DNA of 64,000 bases from Streptomyces sp. PsTaAH-137 (GCF_003259365.1 NZ_QLLY01000001.1:620001-684000); one strand, 5' to 3'. Positions 25,009 through 36,898 are shown, numbered from the stretch's first letter. A program made the numbers and translations. Notes: generated from the letters alone by a model not told the origin.

Positions 25009-27152
25009 GCGAAGAGCCGGGCGGACCGGAAGACAGACTGCGCAGGTTCGCCACGATCTGGAGCCGGGCCATCTTCCCGGTGACGGCGACGTCGCTGACC
25101 AGGCCGGAGTTCGAGGAGGAGCTCGTCCCGCTGGCCCGCTCGCTGCGGGCGGCCCTGGCCGCGCGGACGCTGAACGCGGCACAGGGACAGGCCGTCGGAG
25201 CCGCGCTCGTCGACGCGCACTGCACCGACCCCGAGGCGCTCAGCCGCACCCTCGGCGTGGTCGACTCCTATCTCGTCCTGTACTGCGGCGAGGAGGCGGA
25301 CACTCCTGAGCGCGAGGACGATCTGCGGGCCCGCTGCGCCCGTATCCAGCATGCCGTCGCCGCCGGTTTCGCCGCCGCGCTGCGCGAGCGCACCCTCGCC
25401 GAGCAGGAGGCCATCTCGCGGGCCGCGCTGAACGCGCGCAGCGCCGTCGCCGAGGCCCTGCACGCGAGCGAGGCCCGGTTCCGCGCGGTGTTCCACGGCG
25501 CCGCGATCGGCATCGCCATCGCCGCGCTCGACGGCACGGTCCTGGAAGTGAACGACGCGCTGGTGCGCATGTTCGGCGGCAGCGAGGGGACCCTGCGCGG
25601 CCGCAACCTCCGCGACTGGACCCACCCCGACGACGCCCCGCAGGTCTGGCACCTCTACCAGGAGCTGGTGCGCGGCGACCGCGAGCACTACCGGGTGGAG
25701 AAGGCGTTCTACCGCCCCGACGGCACCGCGCTGTGGACCAACCTGACGATGTCGCTGCTGCGCGACAAGGACGGCGAACCGCAGTACCAGCTGGCGCTGA
25801 TGGAGGACACGACCGAGCGCCGGCTGCTGAATCTGCGGCTGCGCTACGAGGCCACGCACGACGCGCTGACCGGCCTGCCCAACCGCACCCTGTTCTTCGA
25901 GCGCCTGGAGAAGGTGCTCGGCGCGGGCGAGGGCCGCCGCTTCGGCCTGTGCTACCTCGACCTCGACGGCTTCAAGACCATCAACGACAGCCTCGGCCAC
26001 GCGGTCGGCGACCGGCTCCTCGTCGAGGTCGCCGACCGGCTCCAGGCCTGTGCCACCGCGCGCGGCGAGATGGTGGCCCGGCTCGGCGGCGACGAGTTCG
26101 TGGCGCTGACCACGGGCCCGGACACCCAGACCGAGGTCGACGAACTCGCGGGCCGGATCATGAACGCGCTGGCCACGCCGATCCGCATCGACGGCCGCGA
26201 ACTCACGGTGCGCGGCTCGATCGGCATCGTGGAGGGCCCTGCCGCCGACCGCAGCCCCGCCGAGGTGCTGCGCAGCGCCGACATCACCATGTACCGGGCG
26301 AAGTCCGCGGGAGGCAACCGCTACGAGCTGGCCGACCCCGAGGCGGACGCCCGCGCGATCACCCGGCACGGCCTGACGACGGCGCTGCCCGCCGCCCTCG
26401 ACCGCGGCGAGTTCTTCATCGAGTACCAGCCGCTGGTCCACCTCGGCGACGGCAGCGTGCGCGGCGCCGAGGCCCTGGTCCGCTGGCTGCACCCGCAGCA
26501 CGGGGTCCTCGGCCCCGACCGCTTCATCCCGCTCGCCGAGCACACCGGGCTCATCGTGCCGCTCGGCCGCTGGGTCCTGGAGGAATCGGTCCGCCAGGCC
26601 TGCGTCTGGCAGGACCGGCACGAGGACGCGGGCCCGCTGCGCATCAACGTCAATCTGTCGCCGAAGCAGCTCACGCACCCCGGGCTCGTCTCCGACACGG
26701 TCGACATCCTGGAACGCTCCGGCCTCGAACCCGGCGCGCTCTGCCTCGAAGTCACCGAATCGGCGCTGATCGGCGCCGACGACGACCTGCTCAAGCCGCT
26801 GCGCCGGCTCTCCGAGATGGGCGTCGACATAGCGCTGGACGACTTCGGCACCGGCTACTCGAACCTCGCGAACCTGCGCAGACTGCCGGTCAACGTGCTC
26901 AAGCTGGACCGTTCCTTCACCCAGGGAATGCAGCAGTTCCCCGCCGACCCGGTCGACCTGAAGATAGTCGAGGGCATCGTCTCGCTCGCCCACAGCCTGG
27001 ACCTCGCGGTCACGGTCGAGGGCGTGGAGACCGGCGCCCAGGCCGAGCAGCTCAGGGAGCTGGGCTGCGACACCGCCCAGGGCTGGTACTACGCCCGCCC
27101 GGGTCCGCCGGACCGCCTGCACGAGCTCGCGCTCGCCGACGCCACGGGGTGA
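25005..27152 (+). CDS. rmdA: RmdA-like PAS-GGDEF-EAL cyclic-di-GMP enzyme
   Basis: A 715-residue regulator. An N-terminal helical region (1-150) precedes a PAS domain at about 160-275, then a GGDEF domain with intact GGDEF at 361-365 (RLGGDEFV), then an EAL domain with EAL at about 489-491 and downstream catalytic signatures (NLSPKQL, VTESALIG, ALDDFGTGYSNL, LKLDRSF, GVET). Both active sites look intact, so it could make and degrade c-di-GMP; S. coelicolor RmdA (SCO0928), with the same layout, is known as a phosphodiesterase affecting development. The symbol rests on architecture and on the SCO0930-like and methyltransferase neighbours. It starts with a GTG overlapping the methyltransferase stop. 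Confidence 0.82.
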   Translation: MSEEPGGPEDRLRRFATIWSRAIFPVTATSLTRPEFEEELVPLARSLRAALAARTLNAAQGQAVGAALVDAHCTDPEALSRTLGVVDSYLVLYCGEEADTPEREDDLRARCARIQHAVAAGFAAALRERTLAEQEAISRAALNARSAVAEALHASEARFRAVFHGAAIGIAIAALDGTVLEVNDALVRMFGGSEGTLRGRNLRDWTHPDDAPQVWHLYQELVRGDREHYRVEKAFYRPDGTALWTNLTMSLLRDKDGEPQYQLALMEDTTERRLLNLRLRYEATHDALTGLPNRTLFFERLEKVLGAGEGRRFGLCYLDLDGFKTINDSLGHAVGDRLLVEVADRLQACATARGEMVARLGGDEFVALTTGPDTQTEVDELAGRIMNALATPIRIDGRELTVRGSIGIVEGPAADRSPAEVLRSADITMYRAKSAGGNRYELADPEADARAITRHGLTTALPAALDRGEFFIEYQPLVHLGDGSVRGAEALVRWLHPQHGVLGPDRFIPLAEHTGLIVPLGRWVLEESVRQACVWQDRHEDAGPLRINVNLSPKQLTHPGLVSDTVDILERSGLEPGALCLEVTESALIGADDDLLKPLRRLSEMGVDIALDDFGTGYSNLANLRRLPVNVLKLDRSFTQGMQQFPADPVDLKIVEGIVSLAHSLDLAVTVEGVETGAQAEQLRELGCDTAQGWYYARPGPPDRLHELALADATG

Positions 27153-27156
27153 GCCG

Positions 27157-27867
27157 GTGACCGTCCGCTGGACGTACGCGTTCATCGACCGCCCGTACGA
27201 GGAGTTCGGCGCCGCCTGCGACTTCTGGGCCCGGGTGACGGGGACGCGACGGTCCGAACTGCGCGGCGAGCGTGGTCAGTTCGCCACGCTCGTGCCGTAC
27301 GAGGGTGAGGGCGACCCGTACGTCAAGGTGCAGGGGGTCGCGGACGGGCCGGGTGGGGCGCATCTCGATCTCGCGGTGGACGATGTGCCGGGGGAGTCGG
27401 CGCGGGCGCGGTCTCTCGGCGCTGAACTCGTCTTCTCCGAGGAGGGGTTGGCGGTGCTGCGCTCGCCGGCCGGGCATCTGTTCTGTCTGGTGCCGTGGCT
27501 GGGGGAGTCGGTGGTGCCCGCCGGGGTCGCGGCGGCCGGGCGGCTCGATCAGGTGTGCCTGGACACGGCGCCGGGGGTGTATGCGGCGGAGGTCGACTTC
27601 TGGGCGGCGCTGACCGGCTGGCCCGAAGTCCCCTGTCGCAGCCCGGAGTTCCGGCTGCTGAAGTCGTCCCCGATCCAACTCCTCCTCCAGCGCCTCGACT
27701 TGGACGACCCCCCGACGGCCCACCTTGACCTCGCCTGCGCGGAGCCGTCCCGGGTGCGGTCCTGGCATGTCGCGGCGGGCTCCGCACTCCTTCGGGAGGG
27801 CCGATCCTGGTCCGTGATGCGCGACCCCACGGCGGCCCTGTACTGCTTGACGAACCGCACACCGTAG
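27157..27867 (+). CDS. VOC-family protein with two glyoxalase-like modules
   Basis: A 236-residue cytosolic protein of the vicinal oxygen chelate superfamily, made of two tandem modules (about 5-110 and 125-232), each with the repeated pattern FWARVTG or FWAALTG, AHLDLA and a C-terminal CLV or CLT strand. Members are dioxygenases, isomerases or resistance proteins; the reaction here cannot be assigned. The GTG lies 4 nt after the rmdA stop, so it may be the last gene of that operon. Confidence 0.8.
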   Translation: MTVRWTYAFIDRPYEEFGAACDFWARVTGTRRSELRGERGQFATLVPYEGEGDPYVKVQGVADGPGGAHLDLAVDDVPGESARARSLGAELVFSEEGLAVLRSPAGHLFCLVPWLGESVVPAGVAAAGRLDQVCLDTAPGVYAAEVDFWAALTGWPEVPCRSPEFRLLKSSPIQLLLQRLDLDDPPTAHLDLACAEPSRVRSWHVAAGSALLREGRSWSVMRDPTAALYCLTNRTP

Positions 27868-28292
27868 GGCTCCCTGGTCGTGTGCAGCTCCGGCGCGGGC
27901 TGACCGCGCAGTTCCCCGCGCCCCTAAAAGCATGCGTTTCGTCCTCGACTGACCGCCGGTGGGGGCTGGTCGCGCAGTTCCCCGCGCCCCTGAGGCATGC
28001 GCTCCGCGCAGCCTCCCCTTGAGGCAACGCTCCGCGCGCCTCTCCGCCGGAGGCTGCGCTCCCGCGAGCCTCTCCCGGGGAGGCTGCGGCTCCGCCGCGC
28101 CTCATTGATGAGATGCCGCACGAAGTGCGCATCTCAGGGGCGCGGGGAACGGCGCGACCAGCCACGACGAGAGGCGCGCGTGAGGAACTGGTTTGAGGGG
28201 CGCGGGGAACTGCGCGAGAAGCGGTCTCCGGGTCGCAGACGAACGACAACCCAGGGGCGCGGGGAACAGCGCGACCAGCCCCCCGCCGGCCG
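27868..28292. repeat. Intergenic array of Streptomyces GC-rich repeats and hairpins
   Basis: This 425-bp gap between convergent genes holds five copies of a ~28-nt repeat with the core GGGGCGCGGGGAAC. Two copies are on the minus strand (27898-27925, 27964-27991) and three on the plus strand (28136-28163, 28196-28217 shortened, 28253-28280). Between the inward-facing second and third copies lie five consecutive hairpins: 27992-28015, 28021-28042, 28050-28072, 28080-28103 and 28109-28136; the first four share GAGGC arms pairing with GCCTC. The array probably terminates both flanking transcripts and may protect mRNA ends. No coding sequence is apparent. Confidence 0.8.
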
Positions 28293-29207
28293 TCAGTCGA
28301 GTGGCGAGCCCCCGGTGGCCCCGCCCCGCTCCACCAGCATCCCCTGAAGCTCCCGCGCAGCCCGCGGCGGCGCGACGTCCGACCGGTGCGCCAAGGCGAT
28401 GGTGCGCCGCAAGCCGGGCCGGGCCAGCGGTGTCACCCGGAGATCGGCCCCGGCCCGCGTCGCCACCATCGACGGCACCACGGCCACCCCGAGCCCCGCC
28501 CGCACGAACCCCAGCACCGCATCCATCTCCCCGCCCTCCACGGCGAAATCGGGCTCGAACCCCTCGGCCCGGCACGCGGCGACGGTCAGCTCCCGCAGGT
28601 CGTACCCGTGCCGGAACATGACGAGCCGCTCACCCTCCAGGTCGGAGATGCGCACGGACCGCCGCCCGCGCCCCGGCCGCGGCGCGCTCGGCGACGACAC
28701 CACGACCAGCTCCTCGCGCAGCAGCTCCACGGAGGTCAGCGCGGGCGCCGGCGCCGGAAGCGGCAGTACGACCAGTGCCAGATCCAGCGCCCCGCGGGCC
28801 AGCTCCCGTACGAGGTCGTGCGAGCCGCCCTCCTCGATCAGCAGCTGGATCCCCGGGTAGCGGTCGTGGAAGGCGCGCAGCACGTCCGGAAGCAGGCCCG
28901 TGCACAGCGACGGCGTCGCCCCGAGCCGCACCCGCCCCCGCCGCAGCTGCGCCAGCTCCTGCACCTCGTGCCGCGCGGTGTCGGCGTCGGCCAGGATCCG
29001 CCGGGCCAGCGGCAGCAGCGCCTCGCCGGCGTCGGTGAGCGTGATGTTGCCGCGCGCCCGCTGGAAGAGATCGGCCCCCAGCTCCCGCTCCAGCGCCCTG
29101 ATCTGCTGGGACAGTGACGGCTGGGCGACATGCACCAGCTCGGCGGCGCGCGTGAAGTGCCGGGTCTCCGCGACCGCGACGAAGTACTGGAGCTGCTGGA
29201 ACTGCAT
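28293..29207 (-). CDS. LysR-family regulator, probable regulator of sdhCAB
   Basis: A 304-residue LysR-type regulator with the winged helix at about 1-60 (QLQYFVAVAETRHFTRAAE, VAQPSLSQQIRALE) and a substrate-binding domain beyond 90. I chose the ATG at 29207, which gives the canonical MQFQQLQYF start; an upstream ATG would run into the promoter. It is transcribed away from the succinate dehydrogenase operon, with a T-N11-A palindrome between them, the classical arrangement for a regulator controlling its divergent neighbour and itself. The effector is probably a C4 or related carboxylate, by inference only. Confidence 0.88.
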   Translation of the reverse strand: MQFQQLQYFVAVAETRHFTRAAELVHVAQPSLSQQIRALERELGADLFQRARGNITLTDAGEALLPLARRILADADTARHEVQELAQLRRGRVRLGATPSLCTGLLPDVLRAFHDRYPGIQLLIEEGGSHDLVRELARGALDLALVVLPLPAPAPALTSVELLREELVVVSSPSAPRPGRGRRSVRISDLEGERLVMFRHGYDLRELTVAACRAEGFEPDFAVEGGEMDAVLGFVRAGLGVAVVPSMVATRAGADLRVTPLARPGLRRTIALAHRSDVAPPRAARELQGMLVERGGATGGSPLD

Positions 29208-29228
29208 GAGCCCCACTGTACCGCCGTG

Positions 29229-29243
29229 ATAGCCACAGCCTAT
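29229..29243. promoter_or_regulatory. LysR-type operator (T-N11-A palindrome)
   Basis: ATAG-N7-CTAT forms a dyad containing T-N11-A, the LysR-family consensus. It lies 22 bp before the regulator start and about 60 bp before sdhC, well placed for autorepression and sdh control. Confidence 0.55.
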
Positions 29244-29289
29244 GGAAATGAGCTGGACCATGTCTTGGACCGATCAGGTCTTCGGGCCC

Positions 29290-29295
29290 TACCGT
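29290..29295 (+). promoter_or_regulatory. Putative -10 element of the sdhCAB promoter
   Basis: TACCGT ends 8 nt before the ATG at 29304. A TTGGAC-like -35 lies 19 bp further upstream. No ribosome binding site is seen before 29304 or the alternative ATG at 29340. Confidence 0.45.
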
Positions 29296-29303
29296 CTTGT
29301 GAC

Positions 29304-30011
29304 ATGGCTCTGGCAACGCGGACGGACCGACGACCGTCCATGACACGCACGGTGTGGGACAGCTCCGTCGGGAAGAAGACCGTGATGGCGGTCAGCGGCA
29401 TCGTGATGCTGCTCTACCTGGTCGCCCACATGATCGGAAACCTGAAGATCTTCTTCGGCCCCGAGGAGATCAACCACTACGCGCGCTGGCTGCGCACCAT
29501 GGGCGGCCCGGTCCTGCACTACGAGTGGGGCCTGTGGATCGCGCGCGTCGTGCTCGTCGTCGCGGTGGTGGCACACGCCACGTCCGCGTACCAGCTCAGC
29601 CGCCGCGACATCAAGGCACGCCCGAACAAGTACGTGCACAAGAAGCCGAGCGCCTCCTACGCCACGCGCACCATGCGCTGGGGCGGCATCATCCTCGGCC
29701 TGTTCATCGTCTGGCACATCCTCGACCTGACGACCGGCACGGTGCACCCCGGCGGATACCAGCACCTGCACCCGTACCAGAACATCATCGACACGTTCTC
29801 GACCTGGTACGGCAATGTCATCTACATCGTCGCGATGCTCGCCCTCGGACTGCACATCCAGCACGGGTTCTGGAGCGCCGCGCAGACCCTCGGTGTCGGC
29901 AGCCGCACCCGTGACCGCGTCCTGAAGACCGTCGGCAACGCCCTCGCCGCACTGCTCACGCTCGGTTTCATCGCCGTGCCCGTGGGCGTCATGACCGGAT
30001 TGGTGAGCTGA
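29304..30011 (+). CDS. sdhC: Succinate dehydrogenase cytochrome b subunit (b558 type)
   Basis: A 235-residue integral membrane protein with about five helices and several helix histidines ([21 protein letters not shown]) that can ligate two b hemes. It is the single membrane anchor of a type-B succinate:quinone oxidoreductase, not the SdhC/SdhD pair of the classical enzyme. I used the ATG at 29304, directly behind a -10 hexamer; the ATG at 29340 would give a protein 12 residues shorter. It is followed by sdhA after 5 nt and sdhB. Confidence 0.92.
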   Translation: MALATRTDRRPSMTRTVWDSSVGKKTVMAVSGIVMLLYLVAHMIGNLKIFFGPEEINHYARWLRTMGGPVLHYEWGLWIARVVLVVAVVAHATSAYQLSRRDIKARPNKYVHKKPSASYATRTMRWGGIILGLFIVWHILDLTTGTVHPGGYQHLHPYQNIIDTFSTWYGNVIYIVAMLALGLHIQHGFWSAAQTLGVGSRTRDRVLKTVGNALAALLTLGFIAVPVGVMTGLVS

Positions 30012-30016
30012 AGAAC

Positions 30017-31971
<1,955 letters not shown>

Positions 31972-31975
<4 letters not shown>

Positions 31976-32718
31976 AGCTCACCCTGCGCGTCTGGCGCCA
32001 GAAGAACGCCGACGCCGAAGGCGCCATGTCCACGTACGAGGTGGACGGGATCAGCCAGGACATGTCGTTCCTGGAGATGCTCGACACCCTCAACGAGGAA
32101 CTCATCGAGGGCGGCGACGACCCCGTCGCCTTCGACCACGACTGCCGCGAGGGCATCTGCGGGGCCTGCTCGCTCGTCATCAACGGCGACGCCCACGGCC
32201 CCGAGCGCACCACCACCTGCCAGCTGCACATGCGGTCCTTCAAGGACGGCGACACGATCGACATCGAGCCGTGGCGCGCCTCCGCCTTCCCGGTCATCAA
32301 GGACCTGGTCGTCGACCGCTCGGCCTTCGACCGCATCATCCAGGCCGGCGGCTACATCACCGCCCCGACCGGCACCGCCCCCGAGGCGCACGCCACGCCC
32401 GTGCCCAAGCCGGACGCGGACTTCGCCTTCGAGCACGCCGAGTGCATCGGCTGCGGAGCCTGCGTGGCGGCCTGCCCGAACGGCGCGGCCATGCTGTTCA
32501 CCTCGGCGAAGATCAACCACCTGAACGTGCTGCCGCAGGGCGCCCCCGAGCGCGAGACCCGCGTCCTGGACATGGTGGCGCAGATGGACGACGAGGGCTT
32601 CGGCGGCTGCACGCTCACCGGCGAGTGCGCGACGGCCTGTCCGAAGGGTATCCCGCTGTTCTCCATCACGAGCATGAACAAGGAGTGGCTGCGCGCCAAC
32701 CGCAAGGTCAGCCGCTGA
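31972..32718 (+). CDS. sdhB: Succinate dehydrogenase iron-sulfur subunit
   Basis: A 248-residue electron-transfer subunit. The N-terminal plant-type ferredoxin domain has CREGICGAC and a later TTCQLHM cysteine ([2Fe-2S]). The C-terminal domain has [12 protein letters not shown] and [16 protein letters not shown] for the [4Fe-4S] and [3Fe-4S] clusters. It carries electrons from SdhA to quinone at SdhC. It is coupled to sdhA by ATGA, and a strong hairpin terminator follows 40 nt after the stop, closing the operon. Confidence 0.95.
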
Positions 32719-32758
32719 GCCGCGCCCTCACACGTCCCGCGAACAGCGCGGGGTGGGC

Positions 32759-32788
32759 GGGACCGGGAGCAGGTGCTCTCCCGGTCCC
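32759..32788 (+). terminator. Terminator of the sdhCAB operon
   Basis: A perfect 11-bp stem GGGACCGGGAG/CTCCCGGTCCC with an 8-nt loop, 40 nt after the sdhB stop. Confidence 0.8.
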
Positions 32789-32831
32789 GTCATCGCGTTA
32801 CAGGGTCTGACGCTTCGTCATGTCCGCGGGG

Positions 32832-32837
32832 TACCGT
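32832..32837 (+). promoter_or_regulatory. Putative -10 element (leaderless) of the acyl-CoA synthetase gene
   Basis: TACCGT ends 7 nt before the ATG at 32845 and is identical to the hexamer before sdhC. A CTGACG-like -35 lies 18-19 bp upstream. No ribosome binding site is present. Confidence 0.45.
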
Positions 32838-32844
32838 CCCCTCC

Positions 32845-34362
32845 ATGTATCCGGGAACGTACGACCGAGCCAGGCCGGCCGTCGTCACGGCCGACGGCGA
32901 CACCACCCTCACCTACGGCGAGCTGGAGGAGAACTCGCTGCGCCTCGCCGACCACCTGCGCACGCGGGGACTGCGCCGGGGCGACCATCTCGCCCTGCTC
33001 TGCGGCAACGAGCCGCGCGCGATGGAGGTCTACTGGGCCGCGATGCGCTCCGGCCTCTACCTCACGGCCGTCAACCACCACCTCACCGCCGACGAGGCCG
33101 CCTACATCGTGCGCGACTGCGGCGCGAGCGCCCTCATCGTCTCCGGACCGCTGAGCGAACTCGGGGCGGCCGTCGCCGATCTGGCGCCCGGCGTCACCCA
33201 CGTGCTCGGTCTCGACGACGGCACCTACGACGCCGCGCTGCGGGCCGCGTCCGCCGAGCCGCCCGAAGTCCAGCCGCGCGGCACCGACATGCTCTACTCG
33301 TCCGGGACCACCGGCCGCCCCAAGGGCGTCGAACCCGCCCTGCCGGAGGGCGACGTCCGCACCGAACCGTCCACGGTGCAGCTCCTCTTCCAGCCCATGT
33401 ACGGCTTCGACGAGAAGACGGTCTACCTCTGCCCCGCACCGCTCTACCACGCGGCGCCGCTGCGCTTCTGCGGCACGATCACCGCGACCGGCGGCACCGT
33501 CGTCCTGATGAACTCCTTCGATGCGCAAGGGGCGTTGGCGGCCATCGAACGCCACCGGGTCACGCACAGCCAGTGGGTGCCGACCATGTTCGTCCGGATG
33601 CTGAAGCTGCCCGACGCCGTCCGTGAGCGGTACGACACCTCGTCGATGAAAGTCGCCGTGCACGCGGCGGCGCCCTGTCCTGTTGAGGTGAAGCGTCGGA
33701 TGATGGAGTGGTGGGGACCCGTCCTGTACGAGTACTACTCGTCCACCGAGGGTAACGGGATCACGTTCATCGGCCCGGACGAGTGGCTTCGCAGACCGGG
33801 TTCCGTCGGACGCGCCGGTCTCCTCGGCGAGTTGAGGATCTGCGACGAGGAGGGGAAGGTCCTGCAGGCAGGGGAGACCGGCACCGTCTACTTCGAGCGC
33901 GACGAACTCCCCTTCCGCTACCACCGCGACGACGACCGCACCCGCGAGGCCCAGCATCCCGAGCACCCGTCGTGGACCACCACGGGCGACATCGGTCACG
34001 TCGACGAGGACGGCTATCTCTTCCTCACCGACCGCAAGGCGTTCATGATCATTTCGGGTGGGGTCAACATCTACCCGCAGGAGATCGAGGACTGCCTCGT
34101 CCTGCACCCGGCGGTCGCCGACGTGGCCGTCGTCGGGGTGCCGGACGAGGAGATGGGGGAGTCGGTACGGGCGTACGTGCAACCGGCCGAAGGCGTCTCC
34201 ACGGGAGCGGAGTTGGCGGCCGAACTGATCGGCTACGTCCGTGACCGCATGGCGCACTACAAGGTGCCCAAGGACGTCGAGTTCGTCGATGCCCTGCCCC
34301 GCACTCCCACCGGAAAACTGGCCAAGGGCAGGCTCCGTCAGGGCAGCAGGCGCGCGAGATAG
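32845..34362 (+). CDS. Acyl-CoA synthetase (AMP-dependent ligase)
   Basis: A 505-residue ANL-superfamily ligase. It has the P-loop-like YSSGTTGRPKG at about 150-161, the YYSSTEG acyl-adenylate motif, the TTGDIG motif, the hinge DRKAFMIISGG and the C-terminal PRTPTGKLAK lysine that catalyses adenylation. It activates a fatty or aryl acid as its CoA thioester; the chain length is not predictable. The start is the ATG at 32845 just behind a -10 hexamer. Its last 25 nt overlap the convergent UvrA-like gene. Confidence 0.88.
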   Translation: MYPGTYDRARPAVVTADGDTTLTYGELEENSLRLADHLRTRGLRRGDHLALLCGNEPRAMEVYWAAMRSGLYLTAVNHHLTADEAAYIVRDCGASALIVSGPLSELGAAVADLAPGVTHVLGLDDGTYDAALRAASAEPPEVQPRGTDMLYSSGTTGRPKGVEPALPEGDVRTEPSTVQLLFQPMYGFDEKTVYLCPAPLYHAAPLRFCGTITATGGTVVLMNSFDAQGALAAIERHRVTHSQWVPTMFVRMLKLPDAVRERYDTSSMKVAVHAAAPCPVEVKRRMMEWWGPVLYEYYSSTEGNGITFIGPDEWLRRPGSVGRAGLLGELRICDEEGKVLQAGETGTVYFERDELPFRYHRDDDRTREAQHPEHPSWTTTGDIGHVDEDGYLFLTDRKAFMIISGGVNIYPQEIEDCLVLHPAVADVAVVGVPDEEMGESVRAYVQPAEGVSTGAELAAELIGYVRDRMAHYKVPKDVEFVDALPRTPTGKLAKGRLRQGSRRAR

Positions 34363-36701
34363 GGGGCGGTGCGGCTCTCGGGGTGAGCGGCCACCTCGGC
34401 GGGCGGCCCCGCCGCGACGACTCGGCCGCCCGCATCCCCGCCGCCGGGGCCCATGTCGATCACCCAGTCCGCGCCCGCGACGACCGCCATGTCGTGCTCC
34501 ACGACCACCACGGAGTGCCCCGCGTCGACGAGGCCGTTCAGCTGCCGCAGCAGCACCTCCACGTCGGCCGGGTGCAGCCCGGTGGTCGGCTCGTCCAGGA
34601 GGTACAGGGTGTGGCCGCGCCGCACCCGCTGCAACTCGCTGGCCAGCTTGATGCGTTGGGCCTCGCCGCCGGAGAGCTCGGTCGCGGGCTGGCCGAGCCG
34701 GAGATAGCCGAGACCGACGTCGAGCAGCGTCCGCAGACTGCGCTCCACGGCCGTCGCCGCGGGATCGTCCGCGAAGAACGCCGCCGCCGACTCCACGGTC
34801 AGATCGAGGACTTCGGCGATGTTCAGCCCCCGGTACGTGACCTCCAGCGTCTCCTTGTTGTAGCGGGCGCCCCCGCAGGTCGGGCACGGCGCGTACGTGC
34901 TCGGCAGGAAGAGGAGCTCGACGCTGACGAACCCCTCGCCCTGACAGGTCTCGCAGCGCCCGCCGGTCACATTGAAGGAGAACCGGCCCACGCCGTAGCC
35001 GCGCGCCTTCGCCTCGTCGGTGGCCGCGAACACCTTGCGCACGACGTCGAACAGGCCGGTGTAGGTCGCGAGGTTGGAGCGCGGTGTGCGCCCGATCGGC
35101 TTCTGGTCCACGACCACGAGGCGCCCCACACCCTCCCGGTCCTCCGTGATCTCGCCGATCAGCGTCGACTTGCCGGACCCCGAGACGCCGGTGACGGCCG
35201 TGAAGGCGCCGAGCGGGACGTCGACCGTCACGTCCCGCAGATTGTGCCGGGTCACCGGGCCGAGCGTGAACCAGCCTCGTGGAGTACGGATCTGACGCGT
35301 GGTCACCGGGGCGTCGTCGAACAGGAAGCGGGCGGTCGCCGAGCGCTCGACCCCCTTCAGCGCCGCCACCGGACCGCTGTGCAGCACCTCGCCGCCGTGC
35401 TCACCGGCCAGCGGACCCACGTCCACCAGCCAGTCCGCGTGCCGCATCACGTCCAGATGGTGCTCGACCACGAAGACGGAGTTCCCGGCCGACTTCAGCC
35501 GGTCCAGGACCGTGAGCAGCGACTCGGTGTCGGCCGGGTGCAGACCCGCCGACGGCTCGTCGAGGACATACACGACACCGAAGAGACCCGACCTCAACTG
35601 CGTCGCGAGCCGCAGGCGTTGCAGCTCGCCGGCCGACAGGGTGGGAGTGGCGCGGTCCAGGCTCAGATAGCCGAGGCCGAGCTCGGTGACCGTACCGATC
35701 CGGGCGCGCAGATCCTCGGTGAGCACGCGCGCCGTCTCGGAGGGGTCGGGCGTGTCCAGGACCCCGGCCAGTTCCGTCAGCGGCAGCCGGGCCAGCTCCG
35801 CGACGTCACGCCCCGCGAACGTCACCGCCAGCGACTCGGGCCGCAGCCGCGCACCGCCGCACACCGGACACGGCGCGCTGTCCAGGAACTTCTCCGCCTT
35901 CGCCCGCAACGACTGGCTCTTGGAGTCCGAGAAGGTCTTCAGGACGTACCGGTTCGCGCTCATGTACGTGCCCTGGTACGGGCGTTGGATGCGGCCGGCG
36001 TCCCGCACCGGGTGCACGGTCACCACCGGCTGCTCGTCCGTGAACAGGATCCAGTCCCGGTCCTCCTGCTTCAGCTCCCGCCAGGGCCGGTCCACGTCGT
36101 ACCCGAGCGCGTCGAGGACGTCCCGCAGGTTCTTGCCCTGCCAGGCGCCGGGCCAGGCCGCGATCGCGCCCTCGCGGATCGACAGCGACGGATCGGGGAC
36201 CAGCAGCTCCTCCGAGGTGCGGTGGACCCGGCCAAGACCGTGGCACTCCGGGCAGGCGCCGGCCGCCGTGTTCGGGGAGAAGGCGTCCGAGTCGAGCCGC
36301 TCCGCGCCCGGCGGATAGGAACCGGCTCGCGAGAACAGCATCCGCAGCGAGTTCGAGAGCGTGGTGACCGTGCCCACCGAGGACCGGGACGTCGGCGCCG
36401 AGCGGCTCTGCTGCAACGACACCGCGGGCGGCAGCCCGCTGATCTCGGCGACCTTCGGCGCCCCGACCTGATGGATGAGGCGGCGCGCGTACGGGGCGAC
36501 CGACTCGAAGTAGCGGCGCTGCGCCTCCGCGTAGACGGTCCCGAAGGCGAGCGACGACTTGCCCGAGCCCGACACCCCGGTGAAGACCGCGAGGACGTCC
36601 CGGGGAACGTCGACGTCGACACCCTTCAGGTTGTGCTCACGGGCGCCGCGCACCCGCACGAAGCCGTCGTGGCGCGGATCGGACGGGGCGGGGTGGTGCA
36701 T
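34338..36701 (-). CDS. UvrA-like ABC ATPase lacking the UvrB-binding domain
   Basis: A 787-residue UvrA-family protein with two ATPase halves, each with GVSGSGKS Walker A motifs and signature motifs LSAGELQ (first, degenerate) and LSGGEAQ (second), plus Zn-binding CETC...CPTC in the second half. Full-length UvrA is ~950 residues; here the segment after [10 protein letters not shown] runs straight into [17 protein letters not shown], so the UvrB-binding domain is absent. Such short UvrA2/DrrC-type proteins are linked to drug or DNA-damage tolerance rather than to UvrABC excision. It starts at the ATG at 36701; its 3-prime end overlaps the acyl-CoA synthetase gene. Confidence 0.88.
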   Translation of the reverse strand: MHHPAPSDPRHDGFVRVRGAREHNLKGVDVDVPRDVLAVFTGVSGSGKSSLAFGTVYAEAQRRYFESVAPYARRLIHQVGAPKVAEISGLPPAVSLQQSRSAPTSRSSVGTVTTLSNSLRMLFSRAGSYPPGAERLDSDAFSPNTAAGACPECHGLGRVHRTSEELLVPDPSLSIREGAIAAWPGAWQGKNLRDVLDALGYDVDRPWRELKQEDRDWILFTDEQPVVTVHPVRDAGRIQRPYQGTYMSANRYVLKTFSDSKSQSLRAKAEKFLDSAPCPVCGGARLRPESLAVTFAGRDVAELARLPLTELAGVLDTPDPSETARVLTEDLRARIGTVTELGLGYLSLDRATPTLSAGELQRLRLATQLRSGLFGVVYVLDEPSAGLHPADTESLLTVLDRLKSAGNSVFVVEHHLDVMRHADWLVDVGPLAGEHGGEVLHSGPVAALKGVERSATARFLFDDAPVTTRQIRTPRGWFTLGPVTRHNLRDVTVDVPLGAFTAVTGVSGSGKSTLIGEITEDREGVGRLVVVDQKPIGRTPRSNLATYTGLFDVVRKVFAATDEAKARGYGVGRFSFNVTGGRCETCQGEGFVSVELLFLPSTYAPCPTCGGARYNKETLEVTYRGLNIAEVLDLTVESAAAFFADDPAATAVERSLRTLLDVGLGYLRLGQPATELSGGEAQRIKLASELQRVRRGHTLYLLDEPTTGLHPADVEVLLRQLNGLVDAGHSVVVVEHDMAVVAGADWVIDMGPGGGDAGGRVVAAGPPAEVAAHPESRTAPYLARLLP

Positions 36702-36898
36702 GGGGCGGGCTCCCGGTCGGGCGGAGGTCACTCTTCGTCGTGCTCCATGATCCACCCACCGGGGGCGGTGGCGCGCGCCCGGCGGCGCGGCCGGCGCACG
36801 TCCCGGAGAACGTCCGATGAATGATGTGCACATGCCTTGACGGGCCGTCGCGGGCCCCAGCACCGTTACGAGGTCTTCTTCGGTCGAGTGGGGGATTC

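Noticed and set aside
27868..28292. Repeats considered as a CRISPR array
   Set aside because: Orientation changes within the array, spacing is irregular and no cas genes are present; the units are dyad-rich intergenic repeats.
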